This document shows, piece by piece, positions 45,818 through 54,614 of a DNA stretch of 64,000 nucleotides. A model generated the notes under the pieces. It was not told the origin of the DNA, did not search any database, and saw nothing but the letters and a program-made list of their open reading frames with translations. Position 1 is the stretch's first letter; each line of letters opens with the position of its first letter. The stretch is from Streptomyces sp. NBC_01197 (GTDB taxonomy: Bacteria; Actinomycetota; Actinomycetes; Streptomycetales; Streptomycetaceae): assembly GCF_036010505.1 (NCBI RefSeq), contig NZ_CP108569.1, positions 1,550,001-1,614,000 of the forward strand, given 5' to 3'. Both the position numbers and the translations under genes were made by a program.

Positions 45818-48472
45818 TCACCGGACGCTCCAGCCGATGTCGGCTGTCTCCAGCAGGACCGTGCCCTCGGTGTACAACATGAACGGCACGTCCACGTGTG
45901 CCAGGTCCATGCCGACGGCGGACAGCGTAGTGAGCGGCACCGACACGCTGGTCCACCCCCCTGGCGTCGCCTCGCGCAGTATCGGCGCCAGGTTCACGCC
46001 GGGCTGGGCCGGATAGTCGTCATGGCAGGCGAGGTAGAGCGGGGCCGACGGCGGCTCCAGCACCCGTACGCGGAAGCGCACATGTGCCCCGGCCTCCAGA
46101 TGGCCGCGCAGGTCCTCCGGGGTGCCGGTGGGCGACTCCGCGTAAACGAAGGCCGGGTAGCCGGTGAAGCGCAGTCGCAGTCCGAAACCCGTCTCGGCGG
46201 GTACCGGGTCCGCGTGCACGATCAGGCACCGTGTCGGCCCGCTCAACGACAGGTCCTCGCGCGACCAAGTGTTGTGGCCGCCGATGCGCAGCCGGTACGG
46301 GCTGCCCGCCGCGTCCAGGATGCGCAGTGGACCGTCCGCCGGGGGCGGCGGCGGGACCTGCCGGAACACGTCCAAAGGCAGCGGAGCGGTGTCGGGCACC
46401 GGGTCGTGCAGGGAGAGTCCATGGCCGACGGGGAACAGCGGGGTGTGCCGGCCCTCCGGGGACTTCTCCTGCTCGGGGACACGGTAGTCGGGCAGGTGGG
46501 GCGGGATGCGGTTGACAGCCGCGGAGTCCCGGGTGCGCGGCCATGACGACGGCAGCCGGCCCTGGAAGTCGTACGCGGGCGCGCCCTCGGCCGGGGCGAA
46601 CAGGACGTCGGTGATGCCGTCCGCGTACGGGCCGGGCAGCCAGGCCGCGACGAAGGCGTCCGAGAGGTTGATCTCCTCCGTGCAGTACAGGGGCCGGCCG
46701 GTGAAGAGGACGCCGATGGCGGGCAATCCGGCGCTCTTCAGCCGGCGCAGCACCTCCACGTCGCGGGCATAGGACAGCTTGAGATCGGCGTAGCCGAGGG
46801 AGCGCCACGGTTTGAGGGTGCCGCGCATCTCGGCGTAGGAGTCCTCTCCCATCGCGACCACGGCCACGTCGAAGTCGGCTGGGTCGGCGTGGACCAGGGC
46901 CGGGTCGACGGTGCAGCGTTCGCTCCCGACGATCGCGCGGACCGCGTCCGCCAGCGTGACACCGCTGGGCAGGTCGGTGCGGTCCAGGCCGTCGCCTTGC
47001 CAGGTCAGTGTCCAGCCGCCGCACTGCTTGCTCAGGTTGTCTGCGCCGCTGCCGGTGACCAGCACCCGCGCGGTGCGAGACAGCGGCAGTGTCCCCGGCG
47101 TGTTCTTCAGCAGTACCAGTGACTTGCGGGCCGCCTCCCGGGACAGCGTCCGGTGCTCGGCGCAGCCGACGACCGACGTCGCCGCGCGGGCGAGGGCACG
47201 CTTGCGCGGGCGGGGTTTCTCCCACAGCCCGGCGCGCATCTTCACCCGCAGCACGCGCGAGACCGCGTCGTCGATGCGTGCCGGCGGGATGACCCCGTCC
47301 CGCACGTATTGGACGGTGGTGCGGTGCACGCTCTGCCAGGCGTCGCGGCCGGAGATCATCAGCACGTCGAGACCGGCGTTGATCGCATAGCCGGCGTCCC
47401 CGGCGGAACAGCCGGCCACCTCGGCGTGCGCGTCCCAGTCGCTGATGACGACGCCGTCGAAGCCGAGAGCGTCCTTGAGTACGTCGGTCAGCAGGTAACG
47501 GCTGCCGTGCAGCTTGTCGTTGTACGGCTCGCCCGTGTGGGGGCTGTGGTCGTAGTTGGCCTCGTTCGACCAACTGCTGAAGGAGACCATCACGCTCTGG
47601 GCGCCGGCCGAGATGCCGGCCAGGAAGCCCTGGGCGTGGATGTCGCGCAGGACGTCCTCGGAACAGCGGGCGGTGCCGCGGTCGCTTCCGTTCTCGGTGC
47701 CGCCGTCGGCGATCCAGTGCTTGAGAGTGGCGAGCACCTTCTCATCGGTGCGCAGCGCCGCGCCGTCGCCCTGGAGTCCTTCGACCATGGCGCGGCCGTA
47801 GGCGTGCACAAGGGTGGGGTCCTCGCCGTAGCCCTCGTAGTAGCGTCCCCAGTGGCGGTCGCGCGGAGTGGTGACGGTGGGCGCGAAGATCCAGTCCATG
47901 CCGGTGGCGGCGACCTCGCGGGCGGTGGCCGCGCCGATCCGCCGGACCAGGTCGGGGTCGCCTGCCGCGCCGAGGCCGAGGTTGTGGGGGAAGATGGTGG
48001 CGCCGTGCACGTTGTTGTGTCCGTGGACCGCGTCGGTGGCCCACATGAACGGGATGCGGAAGGGCCGGTCCTTCCAGTGCTCCTCGGCCGCGGTCCAGAA
48101 GCCGTCGACTGCGTCCACCCAGTCCTCGACGGTGGCGTGGCGTTCGCCGCCAGGCCAGATGCCGGCGCCGTTGAGCGCGGAGCCGATGCCGTACTCGCGC
48201 AGGTCCTCGTGGGTCAGCTCGGCCAGCTCCGGTTGGATCATCTGGCCGACCTTCTCCTCCAGCGTCAGCTGCGCGACGATCTCCGCCACGCGGCGCTCCA
48301 CCTCTGGGTCGGCCGGGATCGCCGAGGTGAGCCGCAGCCACCGGGTCAGCGGCCGCAGGTCGGACAGCGCGGGAGCCACGGGGTCCGCGGCACTGCCGGC
48401 CGCGGACGTCTCGGGGTCTTCCGCCATGGGCGCCCCGGAGGGGCCGGTCACGGTCGTCACTGTCGTCGTCAC
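45818..48472 (-). CDS. Glycoside hydrolase family 3 beta-glucosidase
   Basis: An 884-residue GH3 enzyme. The N-terminal TIM-barrel domain has LTLEEKVGQMIQPE, DAVHGHNNVHGATIFPHNLG and the nucleophile Asp345 in GVVISDWDAH; the second alpha/beta domain has LLKNTPGTLPL and VAMGEDSYAEM. A further beta-rich C-terminal domain follows, as in ExoP-like marine and Streptomyces glucosidases. No signal peptide is visible, so it acts inside the cell. GTG 48472 overlaps the previous stop (GTGA). Last gene of an operon whose promoter region carries a CebR box, so it may release glucose from cello-oligosaccharides or from a glucosylated pathway intermediate. Confidence 0.9.
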   Translation of the reverse strand: MTTTVTTVTGPSGAPMAEDPETSAAGSAADPVAPALSDLRPLTRWLRLTSAIPADPEVERRVAEIVAQLTLEEKVGQMIQPELAELTHEDLREYGIGSALNGAGIWPGGERHATVEDWVDAVDGFWTAAEEHWKDRPFRIPFMWATDAVHGHNNVHGATIFPHNLGLGAAGDPDLVRRIGAATAREVAATGMDWIFAPTVTTPRDRHWGRYYEGYGEDPTLVHAYGRAMVEGLQGDGAALRTDEKVLATLKHWIADGGTENGSDRGTARCSEDVLRDIHAQGFLAGISAGAQSVMVSFSSWSNEANYDHSPHTGEPYNDKLHGSRYLLTDVLKDALGFDGVVISDWDAHAEVAGCSAGDAGYAINAGLDVLMISGRDAWQSVHRTTVQYVRDGVIPPARIDDAVSRVLRVKMRAGLWEKPRPRKRALARAATSVVGCAEHRTLSREAARKSLVLLKNTPGTLPLSRTARVLVTGSGADNLSKQCGGWTLTWQGDGLDRTDLPSGVTLADAVRAIVGSERCTVDPALVHADPADFDVAVVAMGEDSYAEMRGTLKPWRSLGYADLKLSYARDVEVLRRLKSAGLPAIGVLFTGRPLYCTEEINLSDAFVAAWLPGPYADGITDVLFAPAEGAPAYDFQGRLPSSWPRTRDSAAVNRIPPHLPDYRVPEQEKSPEGRHTPLFPVGHGLSLHDPVPDTAPLPLDVFRQVPPPPPADGPLRILDAAGSPYRLRIGGHNTWSREDLSLSGPTRCLIVHADPVPAETGFGLRLRFTGYPAFVYAESPTGTPEDLRGHLEAGAHVRFRVRVLEPPSAPLYLACHDDYPAQPGVNLAPILREATPGGWTSVSVPLTTLSAVGMDLAHVDVPFMLYTEGTVLLETADIGWSVR

Positions 48473-50244
48473 TCCCCGTCCCCGGTGCGGTGGCCGGTGT
48501 CGCCGCCGCCCGGCTCGGTGATCCAGAATTCCTCGGTGCGTGCGGCGAACACCCGCTCCTGGAATGGCCACGGCACGACCGGCCTGGTCTGTCCCGGGGC
48601 GTACAGCTCGACCTGGGTGCGGTGTTCGCGGAACGCGGCGTGCTTCTGCGGCACGTATGCCTCGATGTCGTAGGAGACGAGGCGTTCGGAGCCGAAGCCG
48701 GGACCGTCGGCCGGCTTGCGGTTGACGAAACCGAACTCCTCCTCGGTGCGCTCGTCCCACACCACGTACCGGTAGATGTCCGGCTCCAGGCCCAGTTCGG
48801 CCAGGCAGGACACCACCGTCTCGCCGGTCAGCCGGTGGTCGGCGTTGAGCTCCCGGAACTCGTGCGGCACGTACACCTGGGTGACCGCGCTGTGTTCGCG
48901 CAGCAGTTCCAGCACGTCCCGCCGGAACTCCGGCAGGTGTTCGGCGAGCCGGGTGTCGGGGTAGTCCAAAAAGCGCACCGCCTCCTCGCGCACGCCCATC
49001 GACTTGCCCGCCATGCGAGCCTCTTGGCGGCGGATCTCGCGCAGTTCCCCGGGGGTCGGGTTCTTGTGGATGTCCAGTACCGCCGAGTGGGACATCGCGC
49101 CGTCGGTGGCGAAGACCACGCCCACCTGCGCGCCCTCGGCGACGTGTCGGGCGGTGGTGCCGCCGCAGGCGATCACCTCGTCGTCCGGGTGTGGCGAGAA
49201 CACCAGGATCCGGGGCGCGTCACGGCGTGCCTCGCGGTCCTTCCACATCCACATGCCGAGCAGGGGCGGGGTCATGGGCTCACCTTCCAACGGTGTGGCG
49301 GCGGCGCGTTCCACGTCCGTCTGGTCGATGGGGCGGATCACCGAGCCGAACGCGTCGGTCACCTCGCCCTCGGCCAGTCCGCGTGAGCGCAGGATGTCTT
49401 CGATCTCGTGGAAGTGGTTGCCGGGCACCAGACGGGCGACCGGGGTGTCGAACTTGGCGGCGAAGTAGCGGTAGTTGTGAGCGGCCGAGCGCATGTTGGA
49501 CTCGTAGTTCTTGGGGTGCGGCACGTGCAGCGCGGCGGCGTCGCGCTGCAGCACGAAGCGCGAGCCGGCCGTGCGCAGCCGGTAGCCGAGGTCGACATCC
49601 TCGGCACCCCAGGAGCGGTACGCCTCGTCGAAGCCGCCGGTCTTCCGCAGCAGCGCGGTGGGGGCCGAGGCGTTGCAGGTCCACCACATCAGCCAGGGTG
49701 CCGTCAGGGTGTCCAGATCCTCGCCGTAGCGCTCGTAGTAGTCCTCGCGGATGTCCGGCCACCGGCCCTCCGTGGTGAATCGCGCGAAGGAGGCGTCGGG
49801 GTCGGCGAAGTCGAGGGCGTCGAGGATCTCTTGGCCGTCCTCGTTGTCCTCGTTGAAGCACAAGACGTAGCCGACGACCGCGGTGGGGCCGTCCGTGTCC
49901 CGGTGCGCGGCGAGGTGGGCGGCGAGCGCGCCGGAGTGCAGGATCACCCCGGAGTCGACGAACACGCAGAGGTCGGCGCGGGCGTGCTCGATGCCGAGGT
50001 TGCGGGCCCTGGCGACTCGGTAGCCCTCGTCCGCCTGGTGGTACCAGCGGATGTCGAGCCGGTCGCGGTAGCCGCTGACGACGTCCTCGGTGTCGTCGGT
50101 GGAGCCGTCGTCCGCGACCACCACCTCGAAGCCGTCGCCGGCGGCGAGCTGCTGGCGGCACAGTGATTCCAGTGTGTGCCGCAGCAGTCCGCTGCGGTTG
50201 TAGGTGGGCACGATGACGGTGCAGGCGGGCTGTGACGTGGTCAC
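48469..50244 (-). CDS. Fusion of family-2 glycosyltransferase and PIG-L (LmbE) deacetylase
   Basis: A 591-residue bifunctional protein. Residues about 1-290 are a GT-A glycosyltransferase: VIVPTYNRSGLLRHTLESL, VVADDGSTDD, FVDSG at the DxD position and SWGAEDVDLGYRL, a galactosyl-/N-acetylhexosaminyltransferase C-terminal motif. Residues about 340-580 are a PIG-L deacetylase with zinc motif HPDDE (about 350) and a distal HEFRELNADH. A GGAAGGTGAG plus ATG inside the frame near 49275 could also yield the deacetylase alone. GTG 50244 overlaps the MFS stop. The pair suggests transfer of an N-acetyl sugar followed by de-N-acetylation, as in mycothiol or aminoglycoside pathways. Confidence 0.88.
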   Translation of the reverse strand: MTTSQPACTVIVPTYNRSGLLRHTLESLCRQQLAAGDGFEVVVADDGSTDDTEDVVSGYRDRLDIRWYHQADEGYRVARARNLGIEHARADLCVFVDSGVILHSGALAAHLAAHRDTDGPTAVVGYVLCFNEDNEDGQEILDALDFADPDASFARFTTEGRWPDIREDYYERYGEDLDTLTAPWLMWWTCNASAPTALLRKTGGFDEAYRSWGAEDVDLGYRLRTAGSRFVLQRDAAALHVPHPKNYESNMRSAAHNYRYFAAKFDTPVARLVPGNHFHEIEDILRSRGLAEGEVTDAFGSVIRPIDQTDVERAAATPLEGEPMTPPLLGMWMWKDREARRDAPRILVFSPHPDDEVIACGGTTARHVAEGAQVGVVFATDGAMSHSAVLDIHKNPTPGELREIRRQEARMAGKSMGVREEAVRFLDYPDTRLAEHLPEFRRDVLELLREHSAVTQVYVPHEFRELNADHRLTGETVVSCLAELGLEPDIYRYVVWDERTEEEFGFVNRKPADGPGFGSERLVSYDIEAYVPQKHAAFREHRTQVELYAPGQTRPVVPWPFQERVFAARTEEFWITEPGGGDTGHRTGDGE

Positions 50245-51545
50245 GCGGCTCTCCCTTCGAGAGGGTGGGTGGCGTCCGTGGAGGGGCGGGGGGCGGGGGC
50301 GGGGCGCAGGAACAGCACCAGCAGCCCGGCCAGCGCGGTCAGGCCGGCGCACACCCAGAACACCTGGCGGTAGCCGGTCCAGGTGGCGACGGTGCCGACG
50401 GTCAGGCCGCCGAGGAACATGCCGGCCTTGAAGGCGCTGGAGTACAGGGCCGACGCGGTGCCCGGCCGGCCGGGCAGGCTGTCCTGGAGCGCCACTACGG
50501 GGACGTTGAAGGCGACGGCCACCCAGGCGGCGTTCAGGGGCTGCGCCGCCACCAGCAGCGGAAGGCTCCGGAGGAACGGCAGCAGTGCGAAGAAGAGGGT
50601 GGCGCAGACGGTGGCCGTGATCATTAGCCGTCTTTTGCCGAGACGGTCCGCCCAGACGCCGGCCAGCACCAGCAGCGGAATCTCCAGGACAGCGCTTACC
50701 CCGAGCATCAGGCCGGCGGTCTGCGCGTTCATGTGCAGTTCGTCGGTGACGTACAGGGGCAGGTTGATCTGGTACATCGCGTTGGCGCCGAGCAACAGTA
50801 CGACGGAGCCGAGGAGGATCATCGTGTGCAGTCCGACGCCGGCGAACATGCCCAGCAGTCCGGGCGGCTGCTCCTCGTCGCCGGGTCTGTCGGTCGCCGG
50901 GGGGACCGGCGGCGCCCCGGCGACCTGTGTGTCGGGGCGCGGCAGTCCCCACTGGCACAGCAGCGCGGCCATCACCGACAAGGCGGCCGTCGCGGCGTAC
51001 AGCACGGTAAACGACCACTGGGCGATCGTCCAGAAGGCGAGTGGCGGTCCCACCACCCAGGCCAGGGAGGTGACCGAGCGCAGGAAGCCGTTGAAGAACG
51101 GGGCGTCCACGCCCCGCGCGTCCGCGAGTTCACGGGTGTAGGCGAAGAGCTGGCCGAAGCAGGCGCCGCCCAGGCCGAAGCAGACGATGCCGGTCAGCAG
51201 CAGCGCATAGTAGTCGCGCAGGAACGTGTAGCCCAGTGCGCCGACGGCGTTGAGCAGGGCGGTCGCCACCAGGATCGTCCGGCGGTCGCGCAGCCGGTCG
51301 GAGACCGCGCCCACCACCATGTCAGTGCCGATCTCGGCGATCGAGCGGGCGGCGAAGAACAGCCCGACCATCAGGGGCGTCGCGGCGGCTGCCTCGGTCA
51401 GGAAGAGGCTGGTGGTGGGCACCACGAACGCACCGACCAGGCCGATCGCCCCGCTGACGGCGATGAGGTCGCGCACTGCAGGGTCGGTGACAAGCCGCCA
51501 TCGGCTCACCGCCGTCCCCGGTTCGGTCGCGGTCCGCTCCTTCAC
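50241..51545 (-). CDS. MFS transporter, sugar-efflux (SetA)-like
   Basis: A 434-residue, 12-TM transporter. The TM2-3 loop motif is GAVSDRLRDRR; the central loop (PPVPPATDRPGDEEQ) separates the halves; MYQINLPLYVTDELHMN in TM7 is the signature of SetA-type sugar efflux proteins. It probably exports the sugar-like end product or an intermediate of this operon. GTG 51545 overlaps the monooxygenase stop, and its own stop overlaps the glycosyltransferase start. Confidence 0.85.
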   Translation of the reverse strand: MKERTATEPGTAVSRWRLVTDPAVRDLIAVSGAIGLVGAFVVPTTSLFLTEAAAATPLMVGLFFAARSIAEIGTDMVVGAVSDRLRDRRTILVATALLNAVGALGYTFLRDYYALLLTGIVCFGLGGACFGQLFAYTRELADARGVDAPFFNGFLRSVTSLAWVVGPPLAFWTIAQWSFTVLYAATAALSVMAALLCQWGLPRPDTQVAGAPPVPPATDRPGDEEQPPGLLGMFAGVGLHTMILLGSVVLLLGANAMYQINLPLYVTDELHMNAQTAGLMLGVSAVLEIPLLVLAGVWADRLGKRRLMITATVCATLFFALLPFLRSLPLLVAAQPLNAAWVAVAFNVPVVALQDSLPGRPGTASALYSSAFKAGMFLGGLTVGTVATWTGYRQVFWVCAGLTALAGLLVLFLRPAPAPRPSTDATHPLEGRAA

Positions 51546-53113
51546 TCCGCCGTGCCTTCGGCGGACCCGGCGGTGCGGGTGGCGCGCTGCCGGTAGGGCA
51601 GCCACGGGGCGAGTTCCCTGCCGGCGGGCACCCCTGCGGCGGCGGCGAGGTCGGCCCCGTCGACCTCGCCTCGGGCCAGCAGGTCCCGCCGGGTGACCTC
51701 GGGCAGCGCGGCCAGGACGCGGTGGCGCACACCGGTGAGGTCCAGGCGCCCGTCGTGCGCGGCGGGCACCGCGCTCCCCTGGCCCTGCCGCAGGCAGGCG
51801 GGGTCGACCTGGTGGGAGACGAGCGTCCAGTAGGCGCGGAAGTGCACCGCCGGGTCGGGCAGCGAGCCGCTGAGCAGGCCCAGGCGAATCGTCTCCAGCC
51901 AGCAGTCGAGGTAACGCCGGTCGTACAGCGCGGACATGTGGCGGGCGCACCACTCCGCGCGTTCGACGGGTCCGGGCAGTGTGGTCTTGCCGCCGAGCAC
52001 GCTGAGCACCCAGCCGCCGACCGCCTCGAAGTACGGGCAAGCGGTGCCGAACGCCTCGGTGTCGACGGGGGTGTTGATCACGGCCAGGGTCGGGTCGTGC
52101 CGCCAGAAGTGGTGTTCGTACAGGTCCTCGCGGCGCAGTCCGTCGATGAAGCCGTAGTCCGGCGGTTCGTAGCCGAGACAGAGCACCACCGCGTCGTAGC
52201 GGTCGGTGGTCCCGTCGGCGAGGACGGCGAGCCCGTCGTCGGTGAACCACTTGAAGGCGGCGACGGGATGCACCCCTCCGGCCGACACTGCGGGCACGAT
52301 TTTCTCGTTGACGTGCACGGACCCGTGGAAGCCCTGCTCCGGCAGCAGTCCGGTGGCCCGGTACATGCCCATGTAGTCGGGCAGCCACTCCGTCAGCCAG
52401 TCCAGGTATTCGGCGTAGGGCACGTCCTCGATGGCGACCCGGCCGGCGTAGGAGAACAGAGCGTCGTTGTAGACGCCGCCGATGTCGCGGGGCAGGAACA
52501 GCTGCCTGCTGCGCACGGACCAGTCCACCCGGGCGGCGTGCGGGGCCAGGTCGGCGGCGATGTCGGCGCCGCTCACCCCGCCCCCCACGACCAGCACCCG
52601 CTGTCCGGTGAAGTCGGCGGCGCCGCGGTACTCAGGGGAGGTGAGCACCCGAACCCCGGTGCCGGGCGCGGGCAGCCCTCCCTCCGGGAGCCGGGGCTGC
52701 CACAGCTCGCCGTTGGCGACCAGCACGGCGTCGACGCGTACCTGCTCCTCCTCGCCCGTCGCCCGGCGGGCCGTCACTGCCCACTCGTCACCCTCCTTGG
52801 CGACTGCGACCACCTCGTGGCCGAACCGCACCGTTTCGAGCAGGCCGAAGCGCGTCGCGTACGAGCGCAGGTACGCCTGCACCTCAGTGAGTTCGGGGAA
52901 GTCGGCGGCGAAGCCCGGAGGGTGGTCGGTGAACGGCATACTCATCCTGGAGCTCTGCATCCGGACCCCCGCGTAGGCGCCGCCTGACGCCGGATTCCAG
53001 ATGCCTCCGAGATCCTGGTGCTTCTCGAAGCAGACCACGTCGTGGCCATCGGCGAGAGCCTGCTTGACGCAGGTCAGACCTGCGGCACCGGCTCCGATCA
53101 GGGCTAAGCGCAT
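51542..53113 (-). CDS. Flavin-containing monooxygenase
   Basis: A 523-residue class B flavoprotein monooxygenase. FAD motif GAGAAG is at residues 7-12, the FMO segment EKHQDLGGIWNPA at about 30-42, the NADP motif VVGGGVSGADIA at about 178-189, and CLGYEPPDYGF near 312. It would insert oxygen at a soft nucleophile (N or S) or act as an oxidase on a cluster intermediate. The gene lies 84 bp after the radical SAM gene and overlaps the transporter gene. Confidence 0.88.
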   Translation of the reverse strand: MRLALIGAGAAGLTCVKQALADGHDVVCFEKHQDLGGIWNPASGGAYAGVRMQSSRMSMPFTDHPPGFAADFPELTEVQAYLRSYATRFGLLETVRFGHEVVAVAKEGDEWAVTARRATGEEEQVRVDAVLVANGELWQPRLPEGGLPAPGTGVRVLTSPEYRGAADFTGQRVLVVGGGVSGADIAADLAPHAARVDWSVRSRQLFLPRDIGGVYNDALFSYAGRVAIEDVPYAEYLDWLTEWLPDYMGMYRATGLLPEQGFHGSVHVNEKIVPAVSAGGVHPVAAFKWFTDDGLAVLADGTTDRYDAVVLCLGYEPPDYGFIDGLRREDLYEHHFWRHDPTLAVINTPVDTEAFGTACPYFEAVGGWVLSVLGGKTTLPGPVERAEWCARHMSALYDRRYLDCWLETIRLGLLSGSLPDPAVHFRAYWTLVSHQVDPACLRQGQGSAVPAAHDGRLDLTGVRHRVLAALPEVTRRDLLARGEVDGADLAAAAGVPAGRELAPWLPYRQRATRTAGSAEGTAE

Positions 53114-53197
53114 ACGGGCTCCTGGCCTTGTCGCTGGGGCGTTCGCGATGCCCGGGAGGGCGGGGACTGCGGGTGTGCGGCGAGTGAGGACGGGCCG

Positions 53198-54358
53198 TCA
53201 GATGAAGGGGTCGAAGTCGTCGTCCAGGTCGTCCGGCGCGGGACGATGCGGAAGCAGGGCGATCTCCTGGTTGGTGCCGTGCCGGGCGCAGACAAAGCGG
53301 CAGTCCTCGCTGGGGTCGATCACCGTCGTGTCGGCTGCCGCCCACATCTCGGCGAAGGTCGTCTGCGAGATGTCGCCGATCCGGCCCTTGGGGTTCCCTC
53401 GGTGGTAGGGGCAGACGAAGACGCCGGTGGGCGTGATGGTGGTGCGCAGTTCGGTGACAGCGCAGGTTCGGTAGTCCTTGGGCTGCACCGGGTCGGAACC
53501 GTGGCGCACGGCCTGCCAGTTGGAGGAGTGCAGGATGTGGAAGGAGTCGTCCTGCAGCTCCCGCAGCCGGGCGACTTGCGTTTCGACGAGCTCGATGTCC
53601 CCGGCGGACTGGTTGACCGTGTAGTGGTCCTCGTCCAGCATCGCCTTGACTTCGAAGTAGTCGCAGCCGATCTCCCGGGCGAGCACGCCGGCCTGGTAGA
53701 TCTCGTCGTAGTTGCTGGCGGTGACCTTCCCGTCCTCGTCGAAGCGCTGCATGAGCAGGAACGAGTAGCCGAGCCTGCCCCGCTTGCGTGAGGCGAGCAG
53801 CCGCATGTTGTCGATGACCTGCGGGAAAGCGCTGTGCTTGCCGCGGCTGGGGCGGAAGGTCTGGAAGGTTTCGGCGCTGCCGGCGTCCACCGAGACCCGA
53901 ACCCAGGAGAGCATGGTGGACAGCTCGTCGATGTGCCGGTGGATCTGGGTGCCGTTGGTGACCAGGCCGAGCTGGATGCCGGCGCCGTGCAGCACCTCGA
54001 TGATCTCGCCGATGGCGCGGTGCAGCAGCGGCTCGCCGCCGCCAATAAGGATCACCGCGCGGACCTCCGATTCGGCCAGCTCGTGGGCGAGCCGGACGAT
54101 GCGGTCCTTGCCTATCTGGCCATGGTGCAGCACCTGGGAGCTGATGCACTCGGGGCAGGCGAGGTCGCAGACGGTCGTCGGGTCGAGGTCGACGACGAGC
54201 GGCGAGGACAGTCGTTTGCCGCTGGCGACGTCGAAGGCGCCGGGGTAGATGGAACGCTGGTAGAGCTTGCCGACGAGGTCGAGGTTGCGCTCCACGAAGA
54301 GGGTGCCGAGAGCGGCTTCGGGCTGAGCGACGGGCGGTGCGGATGTGCGATCGGGCAT
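53198..54358 (-). CDS. Radical SAM protein with SPASM/Twitch-like C terminus
   Basis: A 386-residue enzyme. The iron-sulphur motif CxxxCxxC is CDLACPEC (Cys63, Cys67, Cys70), followed by the SAM-binding IGGGEPLLHR (about 100-110). The C-terminal region has additional cysteines in RTCAVTEL, FVCPYHRG and CRFVCARHG, arranged like an auxiliary cluster. It is first in the operon. Such enzymes oxidise alcohols (BtrN type), epimerise or modify peptides; the carbohydrate context favours sugar or cyclitol oxidation, but this is inference. ATG 54358 was preferred; ATG 54382 is also in frame, and neither has a strong ribosome site. Confidence 0.82.
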   Translation of the reverse strand: MPDRTSAPPVAQPEAALGTLFVERNLDLVGKLYQRSIYPGAFDVASGKRLSSPLVVDLDPTTVCDLACPECISSQVLHHGQIGKDRIVRLAHELAESEVRAVILIGGGEPLLHRAIGEIIEVLHGAGIQLGLVTNGTQIHRHIDELSTMLSWVRVSVDAGSAETFQTFRPSRGKHSAFPQVIDNMRLLASRKRGRLGYSFLLMQRFDEDGKVTASNYDEIYQAGVLAREIGCDYFEVKAMLDEDHYTVNQSAGDIELVETQVARLRELQDDSFHILHSSNWQAVRHGSDPVQPKDYRTCAVTELRTTITPTGVFVCPYHRGNPKGRIGDISQTTFAEMWAAADTTVIDPSEDCRFVCARHGTNQEIALLPHRPAPDDLDDDFDPFI

Positions 54359-54496
54359 GCGTGCAGTCACTTTCCGGTGCATACGGGCGAAGGACGGCGA
54401 CGCACACGCGAGAGCGTGTGCGCAGGGCGCGGATCGGAGAGGCGGCGAGGGCCGAGCGGATCGTTCGACTGGGGAAGCAGCAGTTACGCATGGGGC

Positions 54497-54514
54497 CTTG
54501 GGAGCGCTCCCAAG
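54497..54514. promoter_or_regulatory. CebR-type operator (exact) upstream of the radical SAM operon
   Basis: CTTGGGAGCGCTCCCAAG is an 18-bp perfect palindrome that contains TGGGAGCGCTCCCA (54499-54512), the published CebR box of Streptomyces. CebR is the LacI-family repressor released by cellobiose or cellotriose. It lies 140 bp upstream of the chosen start of the first gene. A weaker relative, TGGGAGCTTGCCCA, follows at 54601-54614 (11 of 14). Confidence 0.8.
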
Positions 54515-54614
54515 ATCGTCATAGAAACGGCGTCGGCGTGTCAACAGTCTTCTTCGAACTAAGTTGCGTGATGGGCTAGTTGGCTTGAATCAGCACTGTT
54601 TGGGAGCTTGCCCA

